DNA from: Dactylellina haptotyla
Lineage: Eukaryota; Ascomycota; Orbiliomycetes; Orbiliales; Orbiliaceae
Assembly: GCA_031310005.1 (NCBI GenBank)
Contig: CM062383.1
Location: 2,604,001-2,668,000, forward strand
Direction: 5' to 3'
DNA length: 64,000 bases
Shown: one piece after another, positions 1 through 11,340 of the stretch
Numbering within the stretch: the stretch's first letter is position 1
How the letters are laid out: every line of letters starts with the position of its first letter
Made by a program: the position numbers and the translations under genes
Notes under the pieces: model-generated
Databases searched by the model: none
Told to the model about the DNA's origin: nothing
What the model saw: only the letters and a program-made list of their open reading frames with translations

Positions 1-2
1 GG

Positions 3-104
3 AGGGAGGAGATCGCGACTGTGGCCAAACGGTTAGAGCAATCCGGTAAGATGGATTGGGAGGATTTGAGCGACGAGTTGGAAAGCAGCCTGAAGAGATT
101 ATGA
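3..104 (+). CDS. C-terminal end of an unknown protein (5' cut by window edge)
   Basis: From base 3 one frame is open for 33 codons and ends in TGA at 102-104. The encoded tail is acidic and helical (it contains WEDLSDELESSLKRL). The other two plus frames hit stops at once, and the sequence past the TGA turns AT-rich like a 3' UTR. Too little remains to name a family. The gene would run toward the nucleoporin gene, which is on the minus strand, so the pair is convergent. Confidence 0.5.
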   Translation, partial: REEIATVAKRLEQSGKMDWEDLSDELESSLKRL

Positions 105-1247
105 TATGTCACATAGATTCCACATTTAGTTAATACTTTTTCCTATATCTATCTTCAAGCTGGTTAAACCAGCCGAATCCAGATTATAAAGTTCATGCGG
201 CAAGTGGGCTACCAGCCTAAAAGTTTATACAAGTTTCTACGATGGCATGAGAATATATGTTGTAACAATCTTGTATTCATTCTTCCTCCCCAATTAACTA
301 GCTAAATACCGCGATCGCCGTCCCCGCGAAAAACAGCAGCTCAGGCAGAAAAGCAGTAGCGTGATAAAAAAAATACAAAATACAATCGTCCACACCCTTC
401 TCCTCCCCCAATTCGTCCTCCTATATCCACCAGGGCCAATAAGAAGCATGTACTAAAATAAAAACAACAAACCAATAAAAGAATCATCAAATCCGGTCAC
501 CAGACAGCGGAATAATATTCTTCCAATGGATGCTTGAAAAATATTCAAAAATATTCAAAAGATTTCAAAAAAATTTCAAAACACACAAGCGCACAATCAA
601 AAGAAAAAGTGAATAATAATAATGCACAATTCAGAAGGGTTGTTTTCAAAAGAAAAGAAAAAAGCATAAACGCGCAGGGGGTATAGTGTCTTTTTGTACT
701 CTTCACAATCTTAGAGTGTAAAAAAATTGGGGAAAGGAAATAAAAAACAGGACGGAAAGGGAATTTCTTTTGTATGGGGGGATCAAAAAGACAAGTAAAG
801 GTGACATCCTTCGTAACGCCGTTAGTAATGTGTGTGAACAATCAAAAGTGTAGGGGCATATTAAAAAAGTCGGACTCGCAAATATACAGTCATACGAGAA
901 CGTTGGGAAAAAAGGATAACAGCCCAGAAAAGGCTCTACCGGCTTTAAATAGCCAGATAAGGAAAAGGGCAAGGTAGGGTACAGTGAATCATGCAATAAT
1001 AGAAGAAAAAACGCCCGTCAGACATGCAGAGTAGGAAGTGAAAAAAAGGAAGAGGCCAAGGCATATGCTGACCTTGATGCGGAGAGCGACGAAAACTTGA
1101 GGAGGAGGCAGACGAGTGGTGTAATACTGTTGGGTAAGAATTTGTTATAAAAGCAAAGGCGTAATCGCATGTCGCGGTAAAATATAATTTGGCGCTCGAA
1201 GGAATCCCGTAATCCGTCATAATATAGTTGTTCACAGATTGATATAA
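105..1247. other. Convergent intergenic region, no gene seen
   Basis: AT-rich sequence between two 3' ends, with many A runs and no convincing frame on either strand. A short hairpin (CTGGTT-A-AACCAG) lies at about 162-174, soon after the first gene's stop. It could shape a 3' end but is too short to call a terminator. Confidence 0.6.
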
Positions 1248-4200
1248 TCAACGTCTGCCACGAACGCTTCCCGCTTTGCGGCTCACTGCAGTCTTAATGG
1301 TGCGGCCGAAAGTGTTTGTCTGTTGAGGTTGGAAGCCGAACATGTCACCACCACCAAAGCTGCCTCCAGCGGCTTGTGGTGTAGGGGTGCCAGGATTAGA
1401 AGCACCGAACATTGGTGGGGCGGTAGGCCCGGTAGGAGCAGGAGAAGGAGCGTTGGAGGTAGCACCGAAACCGAACATGCCGTTAGGGGCGGGAGACTCG
1501 GCTCCAGCTCCAGATCCAAAGGTGAACCCACTAGTAAAGGATGCAGCCGTGGGCTTGTTCAATTCAGCTCCGAATTGCATTGGTTGGGAGGTAGCGGTTG
1601 AGCCAAAGGTGAAGGAAGCGCTCGATGTAGCGGTGTTGTTGTTGTTGCCTCCAAATGATGGTGCGGAAGTGGCGGGGGCTCCAAAGTTGAAAGACTGAGT
1701 AGCTGGCGCGGACCCGAACGAAGGAGCAGCGGTAACACCGGAAACAGCACCGAACAATCCATTCGAGGTAGGAGGGTTGGTAGACGTGGCACCGAACATG
1801 TTGGTGGAAGGAGCAGAAGTGGAAGCACCAAAGATGGATGGTGCTGCAGCGGTGGAAGTTCCAAACAACGCTGAAGGGCCAGCAGTCGATTCGCCAAAGA
1901 TTGAAGGAGCTGCGGTGGCGGGAGCACCGAAAATGCCACTGGAAACTGGGGTAGCAGTGGCCTTGCCTCCGAAGACGAAAGGCGCATCGGCTGGCTTCTC
2001 AGCGGGCTTGCTGGCTCCAAAAAGGAAAGTAGCATCAGTCGGTTTTTCAGCAGGCTTGTTGGCCCCGAAAACGAATGGCGCTTCCGCTGGTTTCTCGGTG
2101 GCAGTGGCTCCAAAGATGGATGGAGCAGCAGTAGAGGCTCCGCCGAATTGGAAGAGGTCATTCATGCTGCCGCTGGTCGTATTACTGGTTCCAGCACCAA
2201 ACTTGAACGGCTCATCAGCTGGCTTAGAAGTTGCAGGTGCTCCGAAGAGGAATGGAGCACTTGTAGGAGCACTTGCATTGGCAACAACGGCATTGTTCGC
2301 GGCGCCGAAGAGAGGCTTAGAGCTCATACCGCCAAAGTCAAAGGAGGTTGGGATGACTGGCTTGAAGGACTCCACCATCGAGGTAGAAGCATTGGTGACG
2401 AGTCCGAATTCCTTGGGGCTGCGAGTTCTCTTGGCCGAGAGAGGGGTATTGTCAATATCCATACCGGAGTCTTCGTCCAATCCTCGCTTCTCGCTAGGAG
2501 ATGGCTTGACGGCTCCAAACATGCCAATCTCGGCAGCGGTGATAGCAGCTGAAGGTGTAGCAGGAGTGGTGCTCATAATTGGGGCGGATGGCAACAAAGA
2601 CTGGGCCTTGGGGACATCGCTGGAAGAACCTTGTCTTGGCAACGTGGCGTCATTAACGACAGGTTTCAAGACATTGCTCGCCTCTGCCTCGCTTTCTTGG
2701 GAGGAAGGAGCAGTGGTGTCACTCTGGAAGCTCTCAGCGGGCTTCTCGGCAGCCTTTGATTCGTGAGCGGTTGTATCTTCAACAACAGTGAAAGGAGCTG
2801 TATCGCTATTAGCAAACCAAGCAGGACCTGATGGGGCGACGGATATATGCTTACTCTTCTGGGACTGAACAGGATCAAACAAGCCAGTCAAACGTGCCTT
2901 GGCCTTGGAGCCAGGCAAGACATCCTCTTTTCCACTATTCTCATCATCGCCAGAAAGAGGCGGAGAAGGAAGTGGGTTGTTGGTCTTAGAGGAGGGTTGA
3001 GAAAGACCGGCCTTCGCGCCTGGAGACTCGGTGACAAATGGGTTGAAGATCGGGAAGGAGGGGTCAATATCGATGGAGCGCATCTCACTAGCACTACGTC
3101 GAAGCTTTCGAGGTTTTGGGGTGCTGAGAGTATTACTTTCGATAGATCCAGAGGCTGCGGAGGATTCAGATGTCTTCTGCTCGGTTTGTGCGCGCTCTTC
3201 GGCTTCCTTCTTCTGTTCTTTCTCGTATTCTTTGAGGTAGGCATCATATGTGATTTGGAAATCGCTCTTGGGTTGAGGGACCTTTTCCTTTGGGGATTCC
3301 TCGAAAGTTACAGATTTACCCTTCCCCTTGTCCATAGAAGGCTCTCCTTTTTGTTCGACCAAAGGCTTGACCTGTCCGCTAGTAGACTTCTGGGCTTTCT
3401 TAGCAGGAGGTTCAGAGACTTCGGAGCTGTCATCCTCAACATCGGCGGGGGCCCAGTCGAGTGGCTGAAGCTTGCCATCTAAATCCCAAACGGCGAAGTC
3501 TTGCTCGGATCCATTCTGTCGCATAACACGAATTCGCTTTGGTCCACGAGTTTGATCCAATTCGATTTCCCAGGTGCCAACACCCTTGGGCAGCTTGCCA
3601 TCTTCAATATCGATCTCGTAGAAAACACCGGCATCTTGAGCGTCTTCATCCCAAGCGGAGAAGCACCCGGGCTTGGAGCGCCACTCGCGGGGTAGTTCGG
3701 CCAAAGATGCTTGGTAGCTTCTCTTCAATGGGTTAGAAGAGCCCTCTCCAATTTGAGCGGGACGGGTAAGAGTGCGTGGAACTTTCCCGTTCGGAGATGA
3801 GGCGCCGTGGAGATTCTGAACTGGGACGGCAGGCTTTTTGACTCCGCGAAGGGCAGATGGGGCACGATTGATGCTGCCACCGTCAGAGGCCTTCAATTTC
3901 TTAGCTGCCCGCATGTCTTCAGGAGAAACAGATCGCGAGGGAGTTGGTGATTCCTCCTCGTAGGGTCGGAAGATAGTCTCAGTATGGCCTTGAGCAAAGG
4001 TGACCTTTTTCTTCTGAGCATGGAGTTTCTTGTAAGCAGCGAAGCTGCTCGACTTCTCGTCGCTGCCAAAAGCCTTGGCAAGTCTGGAACCTTGATACTC
4101 AGCTCCGCTCATAGGATAGGTGTTGCGAGCAGCTTGAGGAGGTCGGGATGGGAAATTATCCTCATCGGAAAGATCTGCCTCGGGGTTGGCCCAAGCCTTG

Positions 4201-6523
4201 GCGGACACACCGCTGGCTTTGCGGTATGGGGTAGATGGACGCTTTCTCTTCTGAGCAGGAAGCCTTTTCATTGGGCCGTATTGTTCACGGGTCTTCGCGG
4301 TCGCGTTGGGGAGATAAGTTCGAGAGATGGTAAAGTCCGGGAGAGCACGTTGGGCCAGCTCGTCGTCAGAGATGGGTTCCTCCTCTTCGTCCTCGATGAC
4401 AAGGTCGTATTCTTCGACAATAATGGGCTCTTGAGAGATAAACTCCTCAGCGACAGTTTCTTCAACCTCTTCCGGTTCCGGTGAGGCGTCCTTCTGAACG
4501 AGGTAGACGCGTTGATACTCATTCCACTTCATTTCCGACCTCTTGCGGTTGAGATCGAAGTGACGGAAAACCTTAGCGAGCGCCCGATCTCGATTCTCGA
4601 TTTCTTGAGTGAGTTGCCAATACCAATAGTCACGGTTGGCAAGGAGCTGTTTGTAGCAAAGGCGGGTGTATGCTGTAGTGTTCTTTTCGACATCCGGCCT
4701 GTAGACACGAACAGAGGGAGCAAGGGACCAAAGATGTCGGATTCTGGGGTCATCTCTAGAGACTTCAAAATCGACGTCGAAGATCTCCTTCTCGTAGATA
4801 GCGAGACGAGGATCGGATGGGGTGACAAACTCGAGATCATAGATGGTTTGCTTTCTCCACTCACTCCTAACAGGTTCGTAGCAGGTTTCTTCCATCATTT
4901 TGACGCGCTCTGGCATCGAGAATTCTCGAGGGCGGTAAGACACTTCCGGCTCAAGCTGTCCTTTGGGAACGTAGACTTTGGGCATGTTCTTGGTGTGCTG
5001 TTCATCATCATATGTGGTACGACCCCAGATCGGCTCAAAGGTAAGCCTAGTGGATATGTGCTGTCTCTTCAGGAAGCCGCGATCACACAGGATTTCTGCG
5101 AGCTTGACAATATCTGCGGTGTTGTTCTTCTTGAAATCGTAATTGTTTTCCAAGTTTGGGAAACGTTGGTAAATCTTAAACTGGTGGCGGATTCGGTTGA
5201 GGCTCCAACCAGTAAACTTCTGGAGGAATTCAAGCTTCTCTTGGTCCTTGGAAGGATCGGACTTGAAGTTGGCCTGGAACTGGTCCTTGAAGTTTTGTTG
5301 AGGTTTCTTGAGAAACATGGTGGGTTGAGTGGGACGAGGGGTCATGAGGTTGGCCAGCGAAGCCGAGTTCTCCTTCTCTTCACGAACCTTCTTGCTGGAT
5401 TTCTTGGTTGGTGCGACATTAGCAGCGAGCTTGCTGCGAGGATGAAGACCGGCACTGAGTTCCTGGACCCATTGCTTGCCCATGTCCACTGGCTGATTCT
5501 CGGCGATGGTTTCGAGGCTTTTGCCGAGTTCTTGGACTTGTGCGGCAAGCTGTGCCTGACGCCGTTCTTCAGCTTCACGTGATGCCTCCAACTCTCGGGC
5601 TCTCTTTTCACGCTCCTCTTGCTCTCGCTGACGATGTTCTATCCACAGTCTCTCGTCAAGCATGCTCTGGAGTTTTCGTGGAGGCTGGAAGCCGAGATAT
5701 GACATTGTGGTAGTTTTAATATACTTCCATAGTGAGTCACTAGGGGTTTGTGGGGTTTCTCTGAAGAGAGCATTACTAATGGTCTGTTTCACCGGACGCA
5801 GGTATCCTGCTATCGATTCAAGCCAGCCCTATGGAATCACATTGTTAGTCTCATTAATCATCACGACAAGGACACGCGAAGAGAAAGAAGGAAGGAAAAA
5901 GAAAAGAAGAAGTATAGTGCATCGCGTGAGAGCGAACGCGACGGAGGGGGGTAGGTGGGTGGCTGGTGGGGGCGAATGGAAAACGCGTAAAGTGATGTTT
6001 GTGCCCAAAAGGGGGGGGCTAATTTGGTGCAGGGAAGGGCTGGAGCGCGTAGCGGGGACATTCGTGTGGTGTTTTGGAGGGCAAAAGGGGTTGTGGTTGG
6101 TTGGCCGGAAAGCCAGATGGGGAAAATGGCAACCGGAAAAACCGCACAAACCGAGCTGAGCGGCGAGGCAGAGAGGCAGGGAAAGGCAAAATTGGGGGGT
6201 GGGCGCTGCGCAGGGCGGGAAGCGAGGAACCCACGCGAAAAATGGCAGCAACGAGAAATTGGGGAGCAACGAGGATGCGCGATAGGGAGGGACGGCGAAG
6301 ATAGGAAAGAGAAGAAGGGAGGATGGCAACTTACTTTGCGGGTTTTGGTGATGCCGAGGGCAGCAGCTTCGCGACGAGCGTTACTAATTGCTCGGGCGGT
6401 GTTGTTGTTCAGCATCGGCGACGAATTGGCTTTGGCAATGTCGGAAAGTGTTTTGTTGCGAGGGGTGGACCTGATGGGCCCAGGTCCCGAACGCTGTGCG
6501 GGTCGTGAACTCGAGGACGCCAT
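1248..6523 (-). CDS. FG-repeat nucleoporin, nuclear-basket Nup1/Nup153 type
   Basis: Two exons, 6523-6335 and 5828-1248, joined at GTAAGT and CCATAG across a 506-nt intron, give about 1589 residues. The N-terminus is basic. Exon 2 opens with an amphipathic stretch (GWLESIAGYLRPV), of the kind that anchors Nup1/Nup60-like proteins to the nuclear membrane. Residues about 75-120 form a charged coiled coil. A long charged middle follows, and the last ~450 residues carry dense FG, FGA and FxFG repeats (for example APFVFGANKPAEKP). The extreme C-terminus RTIKTAVSRKAG resembles the basic KTAV tail of animal Nup153 and POM121. The expected role is karyopherin docking on the nuclear side of the pore. 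The family call rests on composition and end motifs; the exact yeast ortholog is uncertain. Confidence 0.85.
5829..6334 (-). other. Long first intron of the nucleoporin gene
   Basis: Bounded by GTAAGT (6334-6329) and CATAG (ending at 5829) and phase 0. It is about ten times longer than most introns in the window and strongly strand-asymmetric: purine-rich on plus, pyrimidine-rich on the transcribed strand. The asymmetry leaves long open frames that do not look like protein. It separates the basic N-terminus from the amphipathic helix. Confidence 0.8.
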
Positions 6524-9388
6524 GCTGGGTGGTGGCAGGGTGTCCTTTCGAACGCGATGACGGTAATATGGTAGACAAAGGAAAAGAAGAGACGGAGATG
6601 ATGATGAGAAGAGAAGGGGAGAGGTCTCTTTTTCACAGGTTGATGATACTCATTCGAGGGAGGTCGAGATGGTGTTGTGTTGCGTTGCTGGAAGGAGGAT
6701 GGATCCCAGCGGTAAACAACCCAAGCAAGCAAGTTTTTCTGTGGTATAAGATCTCAGAGGCAGAAACCGCCCGAGTCAGCAGAAGGAGAAGAGATTCGGC
6801 GAGAGCTCCTGCAGACGAGGCGCGCGTCAACAGCAGCAAGTTCGAGAGGAACGGGGATGATGGTGGTATTGGGAGATGGAGATGGAGGTTGTGGTGAGGA
6901 GGAAAAGGAAGGCCGGAAGGAAAGGAAGAAGAGATGGTGAAGGTCGGTCACAGAGAACGTCGACTATCAAAACAAAAAGAGGGTCTGGAGATTAAGATTA
7001 TTATGGCAGGATTTCACTTCCAGTTGTCCGTGGCAGCCGGCAAGTCACCCAACGTCCAAATAAAATATTTTTTCAAATATATTTTATTTTGGGTTGATTA
7101 TCCTTCGAGGCCGTCGACGAAGATGGCCGGTGATGGTCGAGATGGACGGATGGACGTCTTTGATAGAGGCCGCAGGGCTGGCGGACGGGAGGTGTTGAGG
7201 AGGAAGAGGTGATGTTGCGAAAAATCTATCGGCCGAAGGAGGAGAGCAGAGATATTAAAAAGAAGAGGGAAAAGAAAGTGGGCGACGGGTCCCTTAAGCT
7301 GGGCGGCCACCTTCGACCAGCCAGATTATTTCCCTCCATTGCCGTTTCGGGCAAGTCGCCCGGGCAAACATTATTTTATTTCCAACAACCCGCAACACGC
7401 GTTGGATCCCGCCAGCCCCCCATTTTCCCCCATTTTACCCCTTTCTACTGGCCGTAGACGCCTGCTGCCCGGCTTCACCACCCTCCACCGCCTTCTCGCT
7501 GCTGACCCCCTTCGCCGATAAAACCGGCCCCAAACACCCCCTACATCCCCCCAGCCAATCATACCCCCCCACCATACCCCTTCGCTCCTCTGCGTAAAGC
7601 TGCCCATTTGCTTATTTGGCCTAACCAGCCCTCGTCTACCCACGCCCTCACCATCCCATTCATCGCCCATCTTTCCTTCTCCCATCTTTCTCCCCAGCGG
7701 GCTCTGGGCGAGGCTGCTGAGTCACTAGCGTGGATGAGTCTCTCTCGTCCCTCCGCTTTGGGAAATTTCTGTTCCCCGGCCAGCCACCGGCCAATCAGAA
7801 AATTCAAAAGTGGCGACCAGATCCTACGGGTCCCCTTCGCCGGATCCTGCTTCCCCCTCCGGTTGGCTCACCAGGCGAGAGCATGACCACTCCCGCGCAC
7901 GCAACTCACAAACCGCACAGCGAGAAAATAGGCAGGAAAGTTGCCCCGAGGAAAGCGTTGACTCTGAATGGCGGAGGAAGTCCTCCTCCTCGTTCATGAC
8001 GTGAGATGATCCCTCAACGCGAGAAATATGAACAAACGAAGCCTGCTTTTTTGTTCCCATTCTGTACGCTCTGCGTCATAAACGCAGGTCACCAAGTCAC
8101 CACGCCCTGTCGCGTTTTTCTCGTGTGAAGAAATTTCCACTTATTCCGCCAAATCCGAGTGAGATGACCGTCACTTGATGTCAGCGTGTTCGCGACCGTG
8201 TTCTCTCTCCCTCCAAATGCCGGAGGTTGGAATTGAAAAACTCTCACAGAAACACAGTGGACAGAGTGAGAAAGGCTCGCATTCGCCTGCATTCCTTCGT
8301 CTCGAGATCTCTCGAGTAGTCCCGTTTCGAAAGTGGGTTGTCCGAGAGAACATGGTGTTTTCTCCCTCTATCACCAAGTGCCCCTCTCCACTGGAGGAAT
8401 GTTCAGTCGAAAAGCGGGAATGCGTCTCTGCGTGTTCTTGAGCTTTTCCTGGTGCGGTCTCGTTTGCCTCGTCTGCTCTGCGGCTCGTTCCTCAGAGAAG
8501 GAATCCAGAAGAACGGTGCATTAGCGGCGCCTCGTTCTATCGATAAGATGCGATATGATAACCTCAGTCAAACCTCCCTCCCAACACACTTTCTACCACA
8601 GACCATTCGCATCCACGATGACTAATTCCGGAGTGTTGGTAATACTAGCACACAGCCCTCCGTTCCGTAGATAGATACATACATAGTTTAAACCTTTTTT
8701 GTGCATTCGCACTTCGGAAGCTCGACAATCGTGTGCGACGTCTCTCCCCGTCCCTGAACCTTGAACCCCCACAACACTTCGTACTCGTACGTCACCCATA
8801 TAACTCAGATCCATATATATACGTATTCGTCTACAAGCTCACTGGGTGGCCACTGTGAATTGATATTAACCAACTGCAGTCTCTAAAAGAAATTAATAAT
8901 CTGCTCACAGCACCCCACTATCTCACTCACACTCAAACAAACTAGTGCCTCTCCCATACGCACCACCATCTAGAACACCATGAGCAATCCACAACACCAT
9001 CTTCAACATCCCAGCACGCTTGCTGCAGCCACGCTCCGAAAAGTCTCCTTTAGGGCCTCTGCTGATAAATACATCTCTAGAACAACCTCTGACCACGTAC
9101 GAGGCTTCGTAGACCCCTTATGTCGCAATTTACACGGACCTTGGCCATTGTCTGGAGTTTCAATCAAGTGGGGGCGATCCGACTATAGTCGTAGGGACTC
9201 AATTGTATATAAACCACATCATCGGGACCTCATTCCCTTTCCAAGTAGATTATCATCCTATGGCATTAACACTCTGCGCACATTACTCTCTCCCAGTTAA
9301 CGTATTTAATATACACTCGTATTATCCAAAATCAACCCATACCGGGTCCATTATTCCACCTGTAGACTTCTGTCCCGCATCTACCATC
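6524..9388. promoter_or_regulatory. Divergent intergenic region between nucleoporin and methyltransferase
   Basis: 2.9 kb shared upstream region. It contains long purine tracts (6550-7000), C-rich tracts (7520-7700) and an AT-rich inverted repeat at 7056-7092. I see no gene with credible splicing or composition. Some frames stay open (for example 8980-9300), but they show no domain, codon bias or splice logic. Confidence 0.5.
7056..7092. repeat. AT-rich inverted repeat
   Basis: CCAAATAAAATAT (7056-7068) is mirrored by ATATTTTATTTTGG (7079-7092) with one extra base, separated by about 10 nt. It is preceded by GGCAAGTCACCC, a phrase that recurs in altered form near 7350. It may be a small hairpin or a remnant of an element end. 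Confidence 0.4.
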
Positions 9389-10532
9389 ATGGCAGCATCA
9401 CTTTCTTCCCAAGGAAACGAGGAGTTCTGGGCGTGCGTATTGCCCTTTACCTATTTTTCTATACTGTAGTATAAATATGCTAAGAATCACCTATAGAACC
9501 GCAACCTCATCCTACGACTCCCTCGATTGGCAAAAAAAACTGACCGGCCAAGTCCAAGCCTTCATCCGCCAGCAAGCCGAAGCATTGAACCTCTCCTCTC
9601 CACCCACTACTGATGTGAAAGTTCTCGACTATGCCTGCGGACCTGGTGTCGTCTCTCTGGTGCGTACATTCCCCAGAAACCCACATTCACATACTCACCC
9701 GACACAATTCTAACATATATAATAATATTACCTATAGGCCATCCTTCCGTACGTAACCCAAATCCGCGGCCTCGACGTCAACCCAGCCCAAGTAGCCGAA
9801 TTCAACCGCCGCGCAACAGGCTCCAACTTCCCTGCCTCCCTCATCAACGCAGACACAGTGGACCTCTTCCTCCCGGACCCGTCCGCCATCGACGCCAAGT
9901 TCTCCACGGAAGAATACAACAACTTCGACTACGCGTTCTGCTCGGCCGCGCTCCACCACGTAGACGACCCGGCGCTTGGCGTCGCCCGTCTCGCGGAGCG
10001 GGTTAAACCCTCCACCGGGCGTGTGGTTATCATCGAGTTCCTCGAACGGGATATAGCCGGGCTTGTTCAAAACGCCGAAGCGAGCGGTAGCAGCGGCAGC
10101 GGTGGGAACTTCCTACCCCGCGGAACTGAAGAGGAACGGTTGAAGCGTAACGCGGAGTATAGACTCCACAGCCACGATAACAGGCATCTGCAAGACTTGG
10201 GGAAGGATTTTATTGAGAAAGGTGCGCATCATGGGATTTATAACGAACAAGGAGGTGATTCGGGAGAACAAGCGGGGAGTGGTGGACATCATCACGGACA
10301 TCACGGACATCATCACCATCATCATGGTAAGGAAGCCAAGGAAGGTCAGGAAGGTGGGAGCGAAAAGAGGAAGCACGGGCACGGGCCGCACGGGTTCAAG
10401 ACTACCCGGATGGAAGAGTGGTTTAAAGATGCCGGGTTGGTGGATGTGCAGAGCGTGATTATGGAGGAAAAGATTACGATTATGGGATTTGGGGATTTCG
10501 AGGCCTTTATGACGTTTGGGAGGAGGGCGTAA
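9389..10532 (+). CDS. SAM-dependent class I methyltransferase with His-rich insert
   Basis: Three exons (9389-9432, 9497-9659, 9738-10532) give 333 residues. Motif I, VLDYACGPG, lies at about 57-65 and is split from the next strand by intron 2. The downstream order follows the fold: GLDVNPAQV, DYAFCSAALHHVDDP, then VVIIEFLERD. The substrate is unknown. The family resembles the general methyltransferase type 11/25 group. Between the core and the last helix is an insert of about 80 residues with a run of 12 histidines in 14 positions (about 252-266), which could bind metal. The exon 1 start is chosen because the ATG opens EEFWATATSSYDSLDW, a typical N-terminus for such enzymes. Confidence 0.82.
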
Positions 10533-11340
10533 ACACGAACGGGGATAGGCGGTGGTTCTCTCGTAAATTTATAAACCCCATATATGGGCCTATCTGTTTT
10601 AAATTTCTATCCTGTTATTATTTTTTTAAAGTATTTGTCAATTTATGAAAGTTTTGCTTGTCTTAAAAACCGAAAGTATCAAATATATACGCTGATTTCT
10701 TTCGCGTTGGAAGGGTTGGTTGGGCCCAAGAAAATTTCGAAAACGCTGTGTTTACATCGGAATATGTGTATATTTTTGTGTAACGACCCACAGCCAAATG
10801 TTAATGCTGCGATATATATCTAAAGATATAAATAGATACATGTATACAAATGGAACCAAATTTTAAGGTTGGTTGTCCTCTCAGAACCTACACAGACTTG
10901 GTATAGATTTGATCTCTAAAAACATGCTGTGCATGTCGAGTGTTGTCTATCCGTCAACGCAGAAATGTGTTGGATTTGAATGTCGATTTCGATTGGGTGG
11001 GAATACTGGTGGGTTCGTAGACAGCTGGCGGCCCCGCACCCGCTATATACACTAGGTAGGGTTAGTCCAAGACGGGCAAGTCTAGAAATATAAATACTTA
11101 ACTGCTGCCATGTCTCTGGCAAATTAGTTTCGCGTTGATCGTCGCATTCGCAATTAATCTGTATTCACAAACTGGTAGCTACATAGTATATATTCGGCAT
11201 ATATAATGTGAGTACTCGTGTACACAAGCTCTCAGATATTTAACGGAAAATTTTTGCTAATCAGAGATTTTATTAATTCCAAAATCGATTATGACCAGTG
11301 AACGGCTTTACAAACTTGACATAATTGTTACGAAGGAATC
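10533..11340. other. Intergenic, no gene seen
   Basis: AT-rich 0.8 kb with short frames only. It should hold the methyltransferase 3' UTR and the promoter of the HET-domain gene. I see no repeats of note. Confidence 0.5.

Noticed and set aside
1323-2766. Long plus-strand frames opposite the nucleoporin C-terminus
   Set aside because: They mirror the biased FG-repeat codons of the real gene and have no domain or splice logic of their own.
5662-6560. Long open frames on both strands over the nucleoporin first intron
   Set aside because: They result from purine/pyrimidine strand bias. The intron is well bounded by GTAAGT and CATAG and joins two in-frame exons.
8980-9300. Possible 106-residue gene upstream of the methyltransferase
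   Set aside because: No family, no splice pattern, AT-rich composition like a leader, and it sits directly ahead of a well-supported start.
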